Below the pieces are notes generated by a model. The model did not search any database and had not been told where the DNA came from. It saw only the letters and a program-made list of their open reading frames with translations. A stretch of DNA of 64,000 nucleotides from Algoriphagus kandeliae (GTDB lineage Bacteria; Bacteroidota; Bacteroidia; Cytophagales; Cyclobacteriaceae), in NCBI RefSeq assembly GCF_004571135.1, contig NZ_SPSB01000002.1, positions 372,001 to 436,000 on the forward strand, read 5' to 3'. Shown piece after piece: positions 34,005-43,144 of this stretch; the first letter of the stretch is position 1; each line of letters begins with the position of its first letter. Position numbers and translations under genes: made by a program.

Positions 34005-34051
34005 CCACCTGCGAAAACTCCGTGTGCGGTTTTCGGCTTGTTTGAAGGTGG
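34005..34051. promoter_or_regulatory. Nested hairpin upstream of the S9 peptidase gene
   Basis: Outer arms CCACCT / AGGTGG (34005-34010, 34046-34051) enclose inner arms CGAAAAC / GTTTTCG (34012-34018, 34029-34035). It lies 42-88 bases before the start codon at 33963 and has no T-run. It could be a leader RNA structure or an operator; nothing decides between them. Confidence 0.4.
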
Positions 34052-34119
34052 ATTTCAAAGGATTTTTGTGGTAAAAGCATGCAAAAGAGAAAGAAAAAAT
34101 CAGGAAGTCTGCTTGTGAT

Positions 34120-35730
34120 TTAATCCAAGTTCAGTTCTGTTTTTATCAATTTGGTGGAATAACCGATAGCTTTTGCTACTTCCTCCAAGTCTTTACCGTC
34201 TTGAATCATTTCTTTGGCTTGTTTGAGTTTGACTTGCTTGAGAAATTTACCCGGAGTAGTTCCCAGTTTCTTAAAATTCCGGTTAAGTTGAACGGTGTTT
34301 GTTTCGAAGGATAAAGCCAAGGCTTCTACAGTCTGGATTTTTTCGGATAAAATTCTGTTTTCAAGTTCTTCAAGACTCCATTCATTCTTACTTCCATTTC
34401 TAGCATTGACCAGGTCTTCTTTCCTTTTCTTTCGGAAAAGAATAAAACCAATCAGAAAACCCAAAACAGCTAAAGCACCCCCAATTAGCCATGTAGATTT
34501 CCGCTCACTCAAAGGTACCTGAAGGGTGTTTAGCAGATTGGGAAGGTAGGATTTTTCAATTTCGTAGGTGTTGAGTTGATAAAGTCCGTCAACTGCTCCC
34601 ACATAAAGCATTTCGCCTTGAAGTAAAAGAGCCTCCCGATTAAATTCCACATTGGGGATAATTAAAATAGGGTCCGGATAGTCACTGCTTAGCACGTATA
34701 GGCCATTTTCTGTAGAAATCCACAGATTATTGAAGTCATCCAAGGTAGTCATTACCGAATTGGGTGTATCGGCTAGTTGAGTGAGTTTGGGATTATCGGC
34801 ATTCAGTTCAAAAACTCCCGCGTCGGAACTGAAGATTAAGCGGTTTCCGATTGGGAAAATATCTTTGACTTTCGCTGGTATTTGGGCTAAAGTGTCGATT
34901 TTTTCCCCGTCCCACGTTAAACAAATTCCTTCGAATGTGGAAAAAACCAAATCCTCGCCGAATACCTCCAGATCTAAATATTCCAAGCCTTGATGAATAG
35001 GTTGCAGTTCAAATTCTGGAAGGATTTTCGATACCGATTGGGTGTATAGCGCATAGTTTTCTCCCTTCCAAGAAATTACTTTTCTAGCTTTTCCAGAAAA
35101 TAAATTAGTGGCATTTGGAATGATATATATAGAGTCAGGAGGAAAAAATAAGCTCACCTCATCCCAGGGCAGATAGTACAGGGAGTCAATTTTTGCTAGA
35201 GGGCCATTAGAGTATTCCGGATATTCCAGTCGGATGCTATCATTTACATAAATTCCCGAATAAGTGAGGATGACTTTCAGGCTGTCTTCTATGTAAATAT
35301 CCCGGATGGACATGTTATGGTAGGTTCGTGTATAATGGTCCCGAATTTCATATTCAAATAATTCACTTCCTGTAGCAATGAAAAATCGAGAACCTACTCG
35401 TGCGGCAGTGGCAATAAATTGACCTCTTTGAGGAACTAGTTCTTTGATTGGGTTTACATCAAAAAGTTCGGAATTGGGGATAAAATCCGATTCGTAAAAG
35501 TTGTTTTTATAGAAAACATAGGGCTTAGAAAAATCCTCTTGAATTGGTGTCCATGTATCTCCATCCAACTGGTATAAATTGAGAGTAGTTTTTGCAAAAA
35601 CAGTTTCCCGAGCCTCGAATACATTTTGAACTGGGCTTGGAAAAAGGTGCTTATTCACAAAAAGGGTATCCTGTGGATAAGCTATGCTCAAAAGGAAAAA
35701 ATACAGTAATAGACTAAAGAATACCCGCAT
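34120..35730 (-). CDS. Membrane-tethered AraC-like regulator with periplasmic propeller
   Basis: 536 residues from the ATG at 35730, which starts a signal/anchor (MRVFFSLLLYFFLLSIAYPQ). A periplasmic region with two-component-regulator-propeller-like repeats spans about 25-410 (NLWISTENGLYVL, YVGAVDGLYQL). A membrane helix follows at about 412-432, then a cytosolic AraC-type DNA-binding region: VEALALSFETNTVQLNRNFK and GTTPGKFLKQVKLKQAKEMI. The second HTH ends early, at GYSTKLIKTELNLD, and lacks the usual FSRAFKKxFG helix. It resembles hybrid two-component systems stripped of kinase and receiver. It is divergent from a small barrel gene, a likely target. Confidence 0.75.
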   Translation of the reverse strand: MRVFFSLLLYFFLLSIAYPQDTLFVNKHLFPSPVQNVFEARETVFAKTTLNLYQLDGDTWTPIQEDFSKPYVFYKNNFYESDFIPNSELFDVNPIKELVPQRGQFIATAARVGSRFFIATGSELFEYEIRDHYTRTYHNMSIRDIYIEDSLKVILTYSGIYVNDSIRLEYPEYSNGPLAKIDSLYYLPWDEVSLFFPPDSIYIIPNATNLFSGKARKVISWKGENYALYTQSVSKILPEFELQPIHQGLEYLDLEVFGEDLVFSTFEGICLTWDGEKIDTLAQIPAKVKDIFPIGNRLIFSSDAGVFELNADNPKLTQLADTPNSVMTTLDDFNNLWISTENGLYVLSSDYPDPILIIPNVEFNREALLLQGEMLYVGAVDGLYQLNTYEIEKSYLPNLLNTLQVPLSERKSTWLIGGALAVLGFLIGFILFRKKRKEDLVNARNGSKNEWSLEELENRILSEKIQTVEALALSFETNTVQLNRNFKKLGTTPGKFLKQVKLKQAKEMIQDGKDLEEVAKAIGYSTKLIKTELNLD

Positions 35731-35863
35731 TTCTATTATAAATAACACCTGAAAATAACGTTTTTTATAAAAAAAACATATTCTGTTATTTTTTCTCAAG
35801 CTAAAAGCTTAGCCAATCTTTTTAGAAAGTCGAAATTTCATAAAATCTAAATTTTCTAAAATT

Positions 35864-36439
35864 ATGAAAAAGCTTTTAGCGACTGCCAGTGTGATTATGT
35901 TGCTTGTTTTTAGTCTTCAAGCACAAGTCACAATCAAGCCCGGTGTAGGGGTAAATTTCACGAATGTATCTGGAGGATCATTTGATGATTTAAAAGGTAA
36001 TCCAGGTTTTCAGTTTGGAGGTTCTGTAGCATTTGGGGAAAAATTTTATTTCGAGCCAGGTTTGTTTTATCAAACAGAATCCATTGAGGTAACCAGTGCG
36101 AATAACCCTTTTCCTGTTACAGATGGCAATTTCAAAGGTTTCCGAGTTCCAATCGCAGTTGGTTTGGAAGTGCTAGGTGATGCGGATTCATTTGCAGGCC
36201 TTCGAATATTTGGAGGAGCTTCAGGATTCTTTGTGACTAGTGTCAGCAATGAATTTTTGAGTGAGGATGATTATGCTTCTCCTAAGTGGGGGGTATTTGC
36301 CGGTGCAGGGGTTGATATTGCTATTTTTTATGTAGATCTGTCTTATCAATGGTCTTTGACAAACATTACTACCGACGTAGCTAATCTTGAATTGGGAAAA
36401 TCAAATGGTCTATTCCTAACAGCGGGACTTCGATTTTAA
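35864..36439 (+). CDS. PorT-like outer-membrane beta-barrel protein
   Basis: 191 residues with signal MKKLLATASVIMLLVFSLQAQ. The mature part has about eight strands: VTIKPGVGVNFTNVSGG, FGEKFYFEPGLFYQ, KGFRVPIAVGLEVLG, and terminal FLTAGLRF with C-terminal Phe. This is the small PorT-type/OMP_b-brl_2 barrel, abundant in Bacteroidota and usually of unknown role. It diverges from the tethered AraC-like regulator across 133 bases and is followed by its own terminator. Confidence 0.75.
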   Translation: MKKLLATASVIMLLVFSLQAQVTIKPGVGVNFTNVSGGSFDDLKGNPGFQFGGSVAFGEKFYFEPGLFYQTESIEVTSANNPFPVTDGNFKGFRVPIAVGLEVLGDADSFAGLRIFGGASGFFVTSVSNEFLSEDDYASPKWGVFAGAGVDIAIFYVDLSYQWSLTNITTDVANLELGKSNGLFLTAGLRF

Positions 36440-36477
36440 AAAATTAAGTCTTCAATAAATTAACCACTAACCCAAAC

Positions 36478-36505
36478 GGAGCTAGCAATCGCTAGCTCCT
36501 TTTTC
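36478..36505 (+). terminator. Terminator placed directly before the next gene's start codon
   Basis: Perfect 9-bp stem GGAGCTAGC / GCTAGCTCC with loop AATC and a T-rich tail. The ATG of the following lipoprotein gene is at 36511, five bases beyond the tail. Confidence 0.85.
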
Positions 36506-36510
36506 CTTTT

Positions 36511-37104
36511 ATGAAGAGAATTGATTTTAGATTTTTATTGGCTTTTTCTATACTACTTGGATGTAAATCCAGCAGTTCGGTGGAAGAAATTGCCTCAGAG
36601 ATTTCTATCCTAGAGGTAGTCTCGGATTCCACTAGAGAAGAAATTCCTATATCTCAAGGGGATCAGGAAAAAATCGAACAATTAATAAATCTGAAGATTC
36701 AGGATTTATTCAAGGAAGATCTCGCAGGGGATTTTTTGGATTCCTTGGATCGTCGCTATATGTACTATCAAGTGGACTTAAATGAAGATGGTATCTCAGA
36801 GATTTTGGTCGGTATGACGGGTCCATTTTTCTGCGGTTCCGGTGGCTGTACCCTTCTTCTGCTTTCTGATCAAGGAGATTTTATCACTCAATTCTCAGTA
36901 GTGAAGTACCCGGTTTTTGTGGATAATGAAAGCTCAAATGGTTGGAAAAATTTGATTTTGTATAGTGGGGGTAAAAACCGGTTGGTTCAATTTGATGGAG
37001 AGACGTATCCATCAAACCCCTCAATTTTACCTGTTTTTGAACGTGATGTGGATAACTTGAAGAAATTGTTGGATTGGGAGGGCTCTGAAACTTACTTTTT
37101 CTAG
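36511..37104 (+). CDS. Hypothetical lipoprotein with EF-hand/FG-GAP-like segment
   Basis: 197 residues with lipobox ILLGC (Cys18). An acidic linker follows. The segment YYQVDLNEDGISEILVGM at about 88-105 is the calcium-binding-like DxNxDGxxE pattern seen in FG-GAP/VCBS-type repeats. FFCGSGGCTLLLLS contains two cysteines that may pair. I do not recognise a family. The start follows an intrinsic terminator almost immediately, so its own promoter would have to lie within or before the hairpin, or it depends on read-through. Confidence 0.6.
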   Translation: MKRIDFRFLLAFSILLGCKSSSSVEEIASEISILEVVSDSTREEIPISQGDQEKIEQLINLKIQDLFKEDLAGDFLDSLDRRYMYYQVDLNEDGISEILVGMTGPFFCGSGGCTLLLLSDQGDFITQFSVVKYPVFVDNESSNGWKNLILYSGGKNRLVQFDGETYPSNPSILPVFERDVDNLKKLLDWEGSETYFF

Positions 37105-37160
37105 CTTCGATCCAGATTTATATATTACAGGATGTAAGAATTGGATTGGAATTGGGGCCC

Positions 37161-38138
37161 TTATTTGATAATTACAACCCCTTTCCCAAGCATCTTTCTA
37201 TCTAAGATAGCTCGTAAAGCTTTCGGGGAATCTTCCAGAGAAAACCGTTCCCCTATGTGTTGTTTAATTTTTCCTTCCTGAATCCACTTCATCAATTGGG
37301 CGATGTTCTGGAAACTTTTTTCTGGTTCCAGTTTTGAAAATTGTCCCCAAAAAACACCCATAATGGAACAACCTTTCAAAAGTGGAAGATTCATTGGGAT
37401 TTTGGGTATTTCTCCATTGGCGAAACCAACTATGAGATAGCGACCTTTCCAGGCTATTCCCCGAAGTGCAGCTTCAGTAAATTTCCCACCAACCGGATCA
37501 TAAATCACATCCACTCCTTTTCCATTGGTCAATTCTTTGATTCGGGATTTAAGGTCTTCAGTTTCGTAATTGATGGTTAGTTCGGCACCTTTTTCCAGAC
37601 AGAGTTCCAATTTCTCGGAAGAGGAAGCGGCTGCAATCACTTTTGCTCCCATCAATTTTCCTAATTCAACTGCCGCCAATCCAACTCCCCCTGCAGCACC
37701 TAATACCAATAAAGTTTCTCCAGGCTGAAGGTTTGCCCTATCCATTAAAGCATGGTAGGATGTGCCGTAAGTGTATAAAGTGGTGGCCGCGATTTCAGCG
37801 GGAATTCCAGAAGGAAGTTTGAAGACGCGATCAGCATCTACGGCAACTTTTTCAGCAAAACCTCCCCAGCCGCAAAGAGCCAAAACAAAATCGCCAACTT
37901 GGAAACTTTTCACTTTTTCACCTACTGAAATGATTTTTCCAGCCACTTCCCCTCCTGGGGAGAAAGGCAGCTCCGGTTTAAACTGATAAAGGTTCTGAAT
38001 AATCAGGACATCCGGAAAATTCACCCCACAGGCTTCTACTCCAATCAATACCTGATCCGGTCCAAGTTTCGGGTCTGGTAATTCTCCAAATCGAAGGGTT
38101 TCTGGAAGTCCAAATTGCTCACAAATAATCGCTTTCAT
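37161..38138 (-). CDS. NADPH:quinone oxidoreductase (MDR family)
   Basis: 325 residues. GroES-like N-terminal domain (GVEACGVNFPDVLIIQ, PFSPGGEVAGKI, GDFVLALCGWGGFAE) and Rossmann domain with GAAGGVGLAAVELGKLMG near 145. GVDVIYDPVGG is the QOR signature. No catalytic or structural zinc cysteines are present, as expected of the zinc-free quinone oxidoreductase branch. It reduces quinones or enones with NADPH in the cytosol. It is divergent from the M20 peptidase gene. Confidence 0.9.
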   Translation of the reverse strand: MKAIICEQFGLPETLRFGELPDPKLGPDQVLIGVEACGVNFPDVLIIQNLYQFKPELPFSPGGEVAGKIISVGEKVKSFQVGDFVLALCGWGGFAEKVAVDADRVFKLPSGIPAEIAATTLYTYGTSYHALMDRANLQPGETLLVLGAAGGVGLAAVELGKLMGAKVIAAASSSEKLELCLEKGAELTINYETEDLKSRIKELTNGKGVDVIYDPVGGKFTEAALRGIAWKGRYLIVGFANGEIPKIPMNLPLLKGCSIMGVFWGQFSKLEPEKSFQNIAQLMKWIQEGKIKQHIGERFSLEDSPKALRAILDRKMLGKGVVIIK

Positions 38139-38237
38139 ACGCTTCTGTATGGTTTGTCACTGAGAAAAGATGAGCGGAAAATAGGCATTTCCTCTTGAAT
38201 CCGATAATTTTGGGGACTTTCATTAATCCCATCAAGC

Positions 38238-39626
38238 ATGTCAGTAAATAACTATATCCAAACCCATAAGGAACGTTTTTTAAATGAATTGTTAGATCTC
38301 TTGCGGATTCCTTCTGTAAGTGCTGATCCCAAATTCAAAGATGATGTTTTCAAAGCAGCTGAATTCGTAAAAGAAAGTCTCCTCAAAGCCGGGGCAGATG
38401 TAGCGGAGGTTTGTGAGACAGCAGGTTATCCCATCGTTTATGGTGAGAAAATCGTAGATCCGAATTTGCCCACCGTTTTGGTTTATGGTCATTATGACGT
38501 GCAGCCCGCCGATCCTTATGAATTGTGGGATTCTCCTCCATTTGAACCAGTAATTAAAAAGACTCCGAATCATCCTGAAGGAGCCATTTTCGCACGTGGA
38601 TCTGCGGACGACAAGGGACAGTTTTACATGCATGTCAAAGCTTTTGAGGCGATGATGGCGTCTGGAGATTTGCCTTGCAATGTCAAATTTATGATCGAAG
38701 GGGAAGAGGAAGTTGGTTCGGATAACCTGGAAACTTTTGTTCTTGAGAATAAAGAAAAATTGAAATCCGATGTCATCCTGATTTCAGATACGCATATGAT
38801 TTCCATGCAGGATCCTTCCATTACGGTTGGCTTGCGTGGTTTGACCTACATGGAGGTAGAAGTGACCGGTGCTAATCGAGATTTGCATTCAGGAACTTAT
38901 GGAGGAGCCGTTGCCAACCCTATTAATGTGCTTTGCAAAATGATTGCTTCCCTAAGAGATGAAAATGAGCACATCACGATTCCGGGCTTTTATGACAAGG
39001 TGCAGGAATTATCTGCTGAGCAAAGAGAGCGATTGAATGAAGCCCCTTTTGATTTGGAGGAATACAAGTCCAAATTGGAAATCGATGAGGTACATGGAGA
39101 AAAAGGCTTCACCACGATCGAGCGAGTGGGCATTCGTCCTACTTTGGATGTAAATGGGATTTGGGGAGGTTATACTGGTGAAGGTGCCAAAACGGTTTTA
39201 CCTTCCAAAGCTTATGCTAAAATCTCCATGCGTTTAGTGCCTGATCAGGATTGGAAAGAGATCGCAAAACTCTTTGAAGACTATTTCAAATCCCTTGCAC
39301 CTGCTTCGGTGAAAGTGAAGGTGAGAAGTCATCATGGGGGTTCTCCTGCGGTAGTTTCTGACACTTCTGTAGGGTACCGAGCGGCAGAAGCAGCGATGGA
39401 AGAGACTTTTGGAAAAAGGCCAATTCCTACACGAGAAGGAGGGTCTATTCCTATTGTAGCCTTATTCCAAAAAGAGCTAGGTTCAGATCCGATTCTATTT
39501 GGTTTTGGATTGGATACAGATGCCTTGCATTCGCCGAATGAGCACTATGGAGTTCAAAATTACTTTATTGGGATTGAGACCATCGCAGCATTTTTCCGAC
39601 ACTTCAAAAAATTGAGTGAAGCATAA
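38238..39626 (+). CDS. M20 family dipeptidase
   Basis: 462 residues. Zinc-ligand motifs: GHYDVQP (H85, D87), ARGSADDKGQ (bridging Asp about 124), and EGEEEVGS (Glu about 156-160); a dimerisation domain with DLHSGTYGG lies at about 215-225. This is the carnosinase-like/CNDP subgroup, cytosolic enzymes cleaving dipeptides and short peptides. No signal peptide. A TAATTTTG box at 38205-38212 may be its -7 element. The DsbD gene follows in the same direction after 54 bases. Confidence 0.92.
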   Translation: MSVNNYIQTHKERFLNELLDLLRIPSVSADPKFKDDVFKAAEFVKESLLKAGADVAEVCETAGYPIVYGEKIVDPNLPTVLVYGHYDVQPADPYELWDSPPFEPVIKKTPNHPEGAIFARGSADDKGQFYMHVKAFEAMMASGDLPCNVKFMIEGEEEVGSDNLETFVLENKEKLKSDVILISDTHMISMQDPSITVGLRGLTYMEVEVTGANRDLHSGTYGGAVANPINVLCKMIASLRDENEHITIPGFYDKVQELSAEQRERLNEAPFDLEEYKSKLEIDEVHGEKGFTTIERVGIRPTLDVNGIWGGYTGEGAKTVLPSKAYAKISMRLVPDQDWKEIAKLFEDYFKSLAPASVKVKVRSHHGGSPAVVSDTSVGYRAAEAAMEETFGKRPIPTREGGSIPIVALFQKELGSDPILFGFGLDTDALHSPNEHYGVQNYFIGIETIAAFFRHFKKLSEA

Positions 39627-39680
39627 ATCGGAACTAAGGCGCTATCAATTTCCTTTCTCTTAAAAAGCTGTTCAAACGGT

Positions 39681-41738
39681 ATGAATAACTCCCATTCTTG
39701 GACTAAAAATCTCCTGCTTATCCTGGCATTTTTGATAAGCTTGGGGACCCAGGCCCAAATTATTTCCCCTCCCCAATGGACGATTAGTCTTTCACCTGCG
39801 CAGCCTCAGGTAGGAGAGGAGGCTAAGCTGATCCTCCAAGCCCAAATTCCTGCTGGATGGTATATCTACGGAACTGATTTTGATCCGGATTTGGGACCTC
39901 TAGTTACGACTTTGATTCTGGATGAATCTCAGGCTTTTGAAAGGGTTGGGGACTTGAAGGAGATTGAGGGGAAAAAGAAGTTTGATGAGATTTTTGAAGG
40001 GGATATTACCTATTTCATCAAAGAGGGACGGTTTGAACAGACTTTAAAAATCAACTCTTCAGGGATGATTTCTGGGGTTTTGGAATATCAGATGTGCTCT
40101 GATTTGACAGGACAGTGTATCAATTATGAGGAGGACATAGAGCTTTCTTTTACTGCTGTAGGTTTGGAGGAAAATACCAATGCACTTGAAAGTGATGCCT
40201 CCGATGAAGGTGAAATGATTTTCAACCAAATTGATTCAGAAGAATCATCGAAAAAAGAAACTGCTGTAATTACTGATTTTGAACCTGAAGGAGCTACCGA
40301 AGAAAGCTTGTGGGGATTTATGGTTTTAGCTTTCTTGGCAGGGCTTGCTGCCCTTTTGACTCCCTGTGTATTTCCTATGATTCCTATGACCGTGAGTTTC
40401 TTCACGGGTCGAGCAAAAAGTCGATCGGCAGGAATCCGGCAAGCCTTTATTTATGGCTTATCCATCATTGGTATTTATACCATAGCAGGAACAGCTGTAT
40501 CAGCGATTCAAGGTCCTGAGTTTGCCAATTGGTTGGCGACTCACTGGCTTCCGAACCTATTCTTTTTCGGGATCTTCATTGTTTTTGCATTGGCATTTTT
40601 GGGAATGTTTGAGATTACGCTTCCCTCCAGTTTTGTCAACAAAGTAGATGCGAAAGCGGAGAAAGGTGGTTTGGCAGGGATTTTCTTCATGGCTTTTACG
40701 CTGGTTTTGGTATCCTTCTCCTGTACCGGTCCAATCGTTGGATCGATTCTGATTTCCTCTGCTGGAGGAGAATTGATCAAACCGATTTTGGGAATGTTTT
40801 CCTTTTCCCTAGCCTTTGCTATTCCATTTACGCTTTTTGCGATTTTCCCAGAATGGATGAATCGCCTTCCAAAATCCGGAGGTTGGCTCAATTCTGTCAA
40901 GGTAGTATTGGGATTCCTAGAGCTCGCTTTAGCTTTCAAATTCCTTTCTATTGCCGATTTGGTTTACCATTGGGGAATTTTGGATCGAGATATATTCCTG
41001 ATTATCTGGATTGTGATTTTCGGCGCTTTGGGCTTGTATTTGCTTGGAAAAATTCGCCTTCCTCATGATTCTCCTTTGGAATCTATTTCCGTTCCTCGTC
41101 TGCTATTGGCCCTTTTGACCTTCATGTTTGTGGTCTATATGATTCCAGGTCTTTGGGGAGCTCCGCTTAAATATTTGAGTGGGTACCTTCCTCCTATGAG
41201 CACCCAGCAATTTCAAATAGGAGAGGCCTCATCAAGTGCTTCTTCCGAAGCCTATGTTTTGGATGAGCCGGTGAAATATGCTGATATTTTGGAAATCCCT
41301 CACGGGATCAAGGGCTATTTCGATTATAATCAGGCACTTCGGGCTGCGAAAGAAGCTAATAAGCCACTGTTAATTGATTTTACTGGGCATGGCTGTGTGA
41401 ATTGCCGGAAGATGGAAGAGAATGTTTGGGTGAATCCTGAGGTGTTACGGCGTCTGAAAGAAGACTTTGTGATGGTGGCTTTATATATCGACGAGCGACT
41501 GGAATTGCCGGAAAGTGAGTGGTACACTTCTTCTTATGATGGAAAAGTCAAAAAGACCCTCGGAAAGCAAAATGCAGATTTTCAGATTACCCGATTTCAA
41601 AATAATGCTCAACCCTATTATGTGATTTTGGATCATGAGGAACAGCTTTTGGCCAAACCAAGAGCGTATGATACCGATATTCAGGGATTTATTGAGTTTT
41701 TGGATGGAGCGAAGCAAGAATTCGAGCTTCGTAATTAA
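39681..41738 (+). CDS. dsbD: Thiol:disulphide interchange protein DsbD
   Basis: 685 residues. Signal peptide ends GTQAQ; N-terminal periplasmic domain with MCSDLTGQC cysteines (about 137-143); eight membrane helices from about 212, with the paired cysteines C229 (TPCVFPM) and C348 (SFSCTGP); C-terminal thioredoxin domain with C572-V-N-C575. All six redox cysteines are present. DsbD carries electrons from cytosolic thioredoxin to periplasmic partners such as DsbC and cytochrome-maturation proteins. Its stop is eight bases from that of the convergent permease gene. Confidence 0.93.
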   Translation: MNNSHSWTKNLLLILAFLISLGTQAQIISPPQWTISLSPAQPQVGEEAKLILQAQIPAGWYIYGTDFDPDLGPLVTTLILDESQAFERVGDLKEIEGKKKFDEIFEGDITYFIKEGRFEQTLKINSSGMISGVLEYQMCSDLTGQCINYEEDIELSFTAVGLEENTNALESDASDEGEMIFNQIDSEESSKKETAVITDFEPEGATEESLWGFMVLAFLAGLAALLTPCVFPMIPMTVSFFTGRAKSRSAGIRQAFIYGLSIIGIYTIAGTAVSAIQGPEFANWLATHWLPNLFFFGIFIVFALAFLGMFEITLPSSFVNKVDAKAEKGGLAGIFFMAFTLVLVSFSCTGPIVGSILISSAGGELIKPILGMFSFSLAFAIPFTLFAIFPEWMNRLPKSGGWLNSVKVVLGFLELALAFKFLSIADLVYHWGILDRDIFLIIWIVIFGALGLYLLGKIRLPHDSPLESISVPRLLLALLTFMFVVYMIPGLWGAPLKYLSGYLPPMSTQQFQIGEASSSASSEAYVLDEPVKYADILEIPHGIKGYFDYNQALRAAKEANKPLLIDFTGHGCVNCRKMEENVWVNPEVLRRLKEDFVMVALYIDERLELPESEWYTSSYDGKVKKTLGKQNADFQITRFQNNAQPYYVILDHEEQLLAKPRAYDTDIQGFIEFLDGAKQEFELRN

Positions 41739-41746
41739 ACCCCGAG

Positions 41747-43060
41747 CTATTTTTTGTCTGCTGTTGGGGCATTCTTTTTTGAATAAATAATGGCTCCGAA
41801 AGCGAGTAGCACATAGAATCCAAGAATTGCGATAAACTGACTGAGGTTTTCGGTAAATTCGAAATAAACAATCAACACTCCTGCGGCCAAAAGACCTAGC
41901 ATGGCTATTCCGGTAAACCAAGCGCTGGAATTAGTTTCTTTCCGCTTTTTGAAGTTTGCTACAGCCATCAAAAAGGACACAAGAATAAAAGTAATACTCC
42001 CAAACTCCAGAATCACCTGTAATCCTCCTGAAAGGACTAGAATCCAGGCAAAAATACTCATGGTGATAATGGCCTTGTAAGGAATATAAGTTTGGACTTT
42101 TTCGCTGAGGGGCTTTGGGAAAAACCCATCTTTTGAAATTACGGCCATGAGTCTGGATGCTCCAAAAAGTGTCCCACTGATGGCACTGGAAGTCGCCAAC
42201 AAGGCTCCAAATATCACAATAAACTGTCCAAAGCCACCCAAGAATGTTTTTGCTCCAGCTGCCAATGAGTATTCCTTGTCTGCTATGATGCTTTCCTTTG
42301 GGATGACCGAAAGCGCTGCGACGGCAAGCACTACGTATAAGGTGATGGCAATTCCAATCGAAATGTAGATGGCACGTGGAATGTTCACTTGTGGTTTGTC
42401 CATTTCATCATAAGCATTGATGACTAGTTGAAAACCCTCGTAGGCGACAAAGGTGATAGCAGAAACCATCAGCACCTTCATCCAAGTGGTGTCTGCTGAA
42501 ATCAGCGGTTGGAGTTTTTGTAAATCGCCTTTTCCCGCAAGCAATCCAGAAATAAAGAGGAGAATAACAATCTTGGTATAAACCATGACATCCTCGACTT
42601 TTCCCATTCCCTTTACACTCACCAAATTCACCACAGCGAAAACTGATATGATTGCTCCAGCCACCAATTTTTGGCCAATGGGATGATTTAAAGACTCAAA
42701 TTGGCTACAGAAATAAGAAGAAAACGTGAAAGCATATAGAGCCAAAGTACTGATGTAACCAAAGGTGATAAGCCACCCGATGACTGATGAGGCCATTCGG
42801 CTTTTCGGGAAGGTTTTTTTGAAAAAAGAATAAGTGGCTCCTTCATCCTTGTAAAGCAAAGCCAATTTGACGTAAGAATAAGCTGCAAAAAATGCGAGTC
42901 CCCCTCCGATTAAAATTGCAATCGGAGTGGCATTCCCAATTTGCTCTGTGGAAATCCCAAGGATAGAAAAAATTCCTCCTCCCACCATGCCTCCCAAGGC
43001 TACAGCAATCAGTTCTCCGAGGCCTAAAGGATTGTTTCTTTCTCGGCTTATTTTATTCAT
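41747..43060 (-). CDS. APC-family amino-acid permease
   Basis: 437 residues, twelve predicted membrane helices. The first-helix motif GLGELIAVALGGMVGGGIFSILG is characteristic of the amino acid-polyamine-organocation superfamily; a short polar C-terminus ends SKKNAPTADKK. It is a secondary transporter of the inner membrane, and the exact amino acid cannot be read from the sequence. It neighbours the M28 and M20 peptidases, which would supply free amino acids. It starts 84 bases after the M28 stop, beyond a terminator. Confidence 0.88.
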   Translation of the reverse strand: MNKISRERNNPLGLGELIAVALGGMVGGGIFSILGISTEQIGNATPIAILIGGGLAFFAAYSYVKLALLYKDEGATYSFFKKTFPKSRMASSVIGWLITFGYISTLALYAFTFSSYFCSQFESLNHPIGQKLVAGAIISVFAVVNLVSVKGMGKVEDVMVYTKIVILLFISGLLAGKGDLQKLQPLISADTTWMKVLMVSAITFVAYEGFQLVINAYDEMDKPQVNIPRAIYISIGIAITLYVVLAVAALSVIPKESIIADKEYSLAAGAKTFLGGFGQFIVIFGALLATSSAISGTLFGASRLMAVISKDGFFPKPLSEKVQTYIPYKAIITMSIFAWILVLSGGLQVILEFGSITFILVSFLMAVANFKKRKETNSSAWFTGIAMLGLLAAGVLIVYFEFTENLSQFIAILGFYVLLAFGAIIYSKKNAPTADKK

Positions 43061-43102
43061 CTGAGGCTCTGGTCTTGATTTTCAGTTTAGAGGCTGAATA
43101 AA

Positions 43103-43138
43103 CAAAAATGCCTTCCAAATTCATCTGGAAGGCATTTT
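43103..43138 (-). terminator. Intrinsic terminator after the M28 peptidase gene
   Basis: Stem AAAATGCCTTCCA / TGGAAGGCATTTT with an 8-base loop. T-tracts flank it on both strands. Confidence 0.85.
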
Positions 43139-43144
43139 CTGTTC

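Noticed and set aside
41481..41921. Minus-strand 146-codon frame across the dsbD/permease junction
   Set aside because: It overlaps two well-supported genes in a different frame and has no domain pattern.
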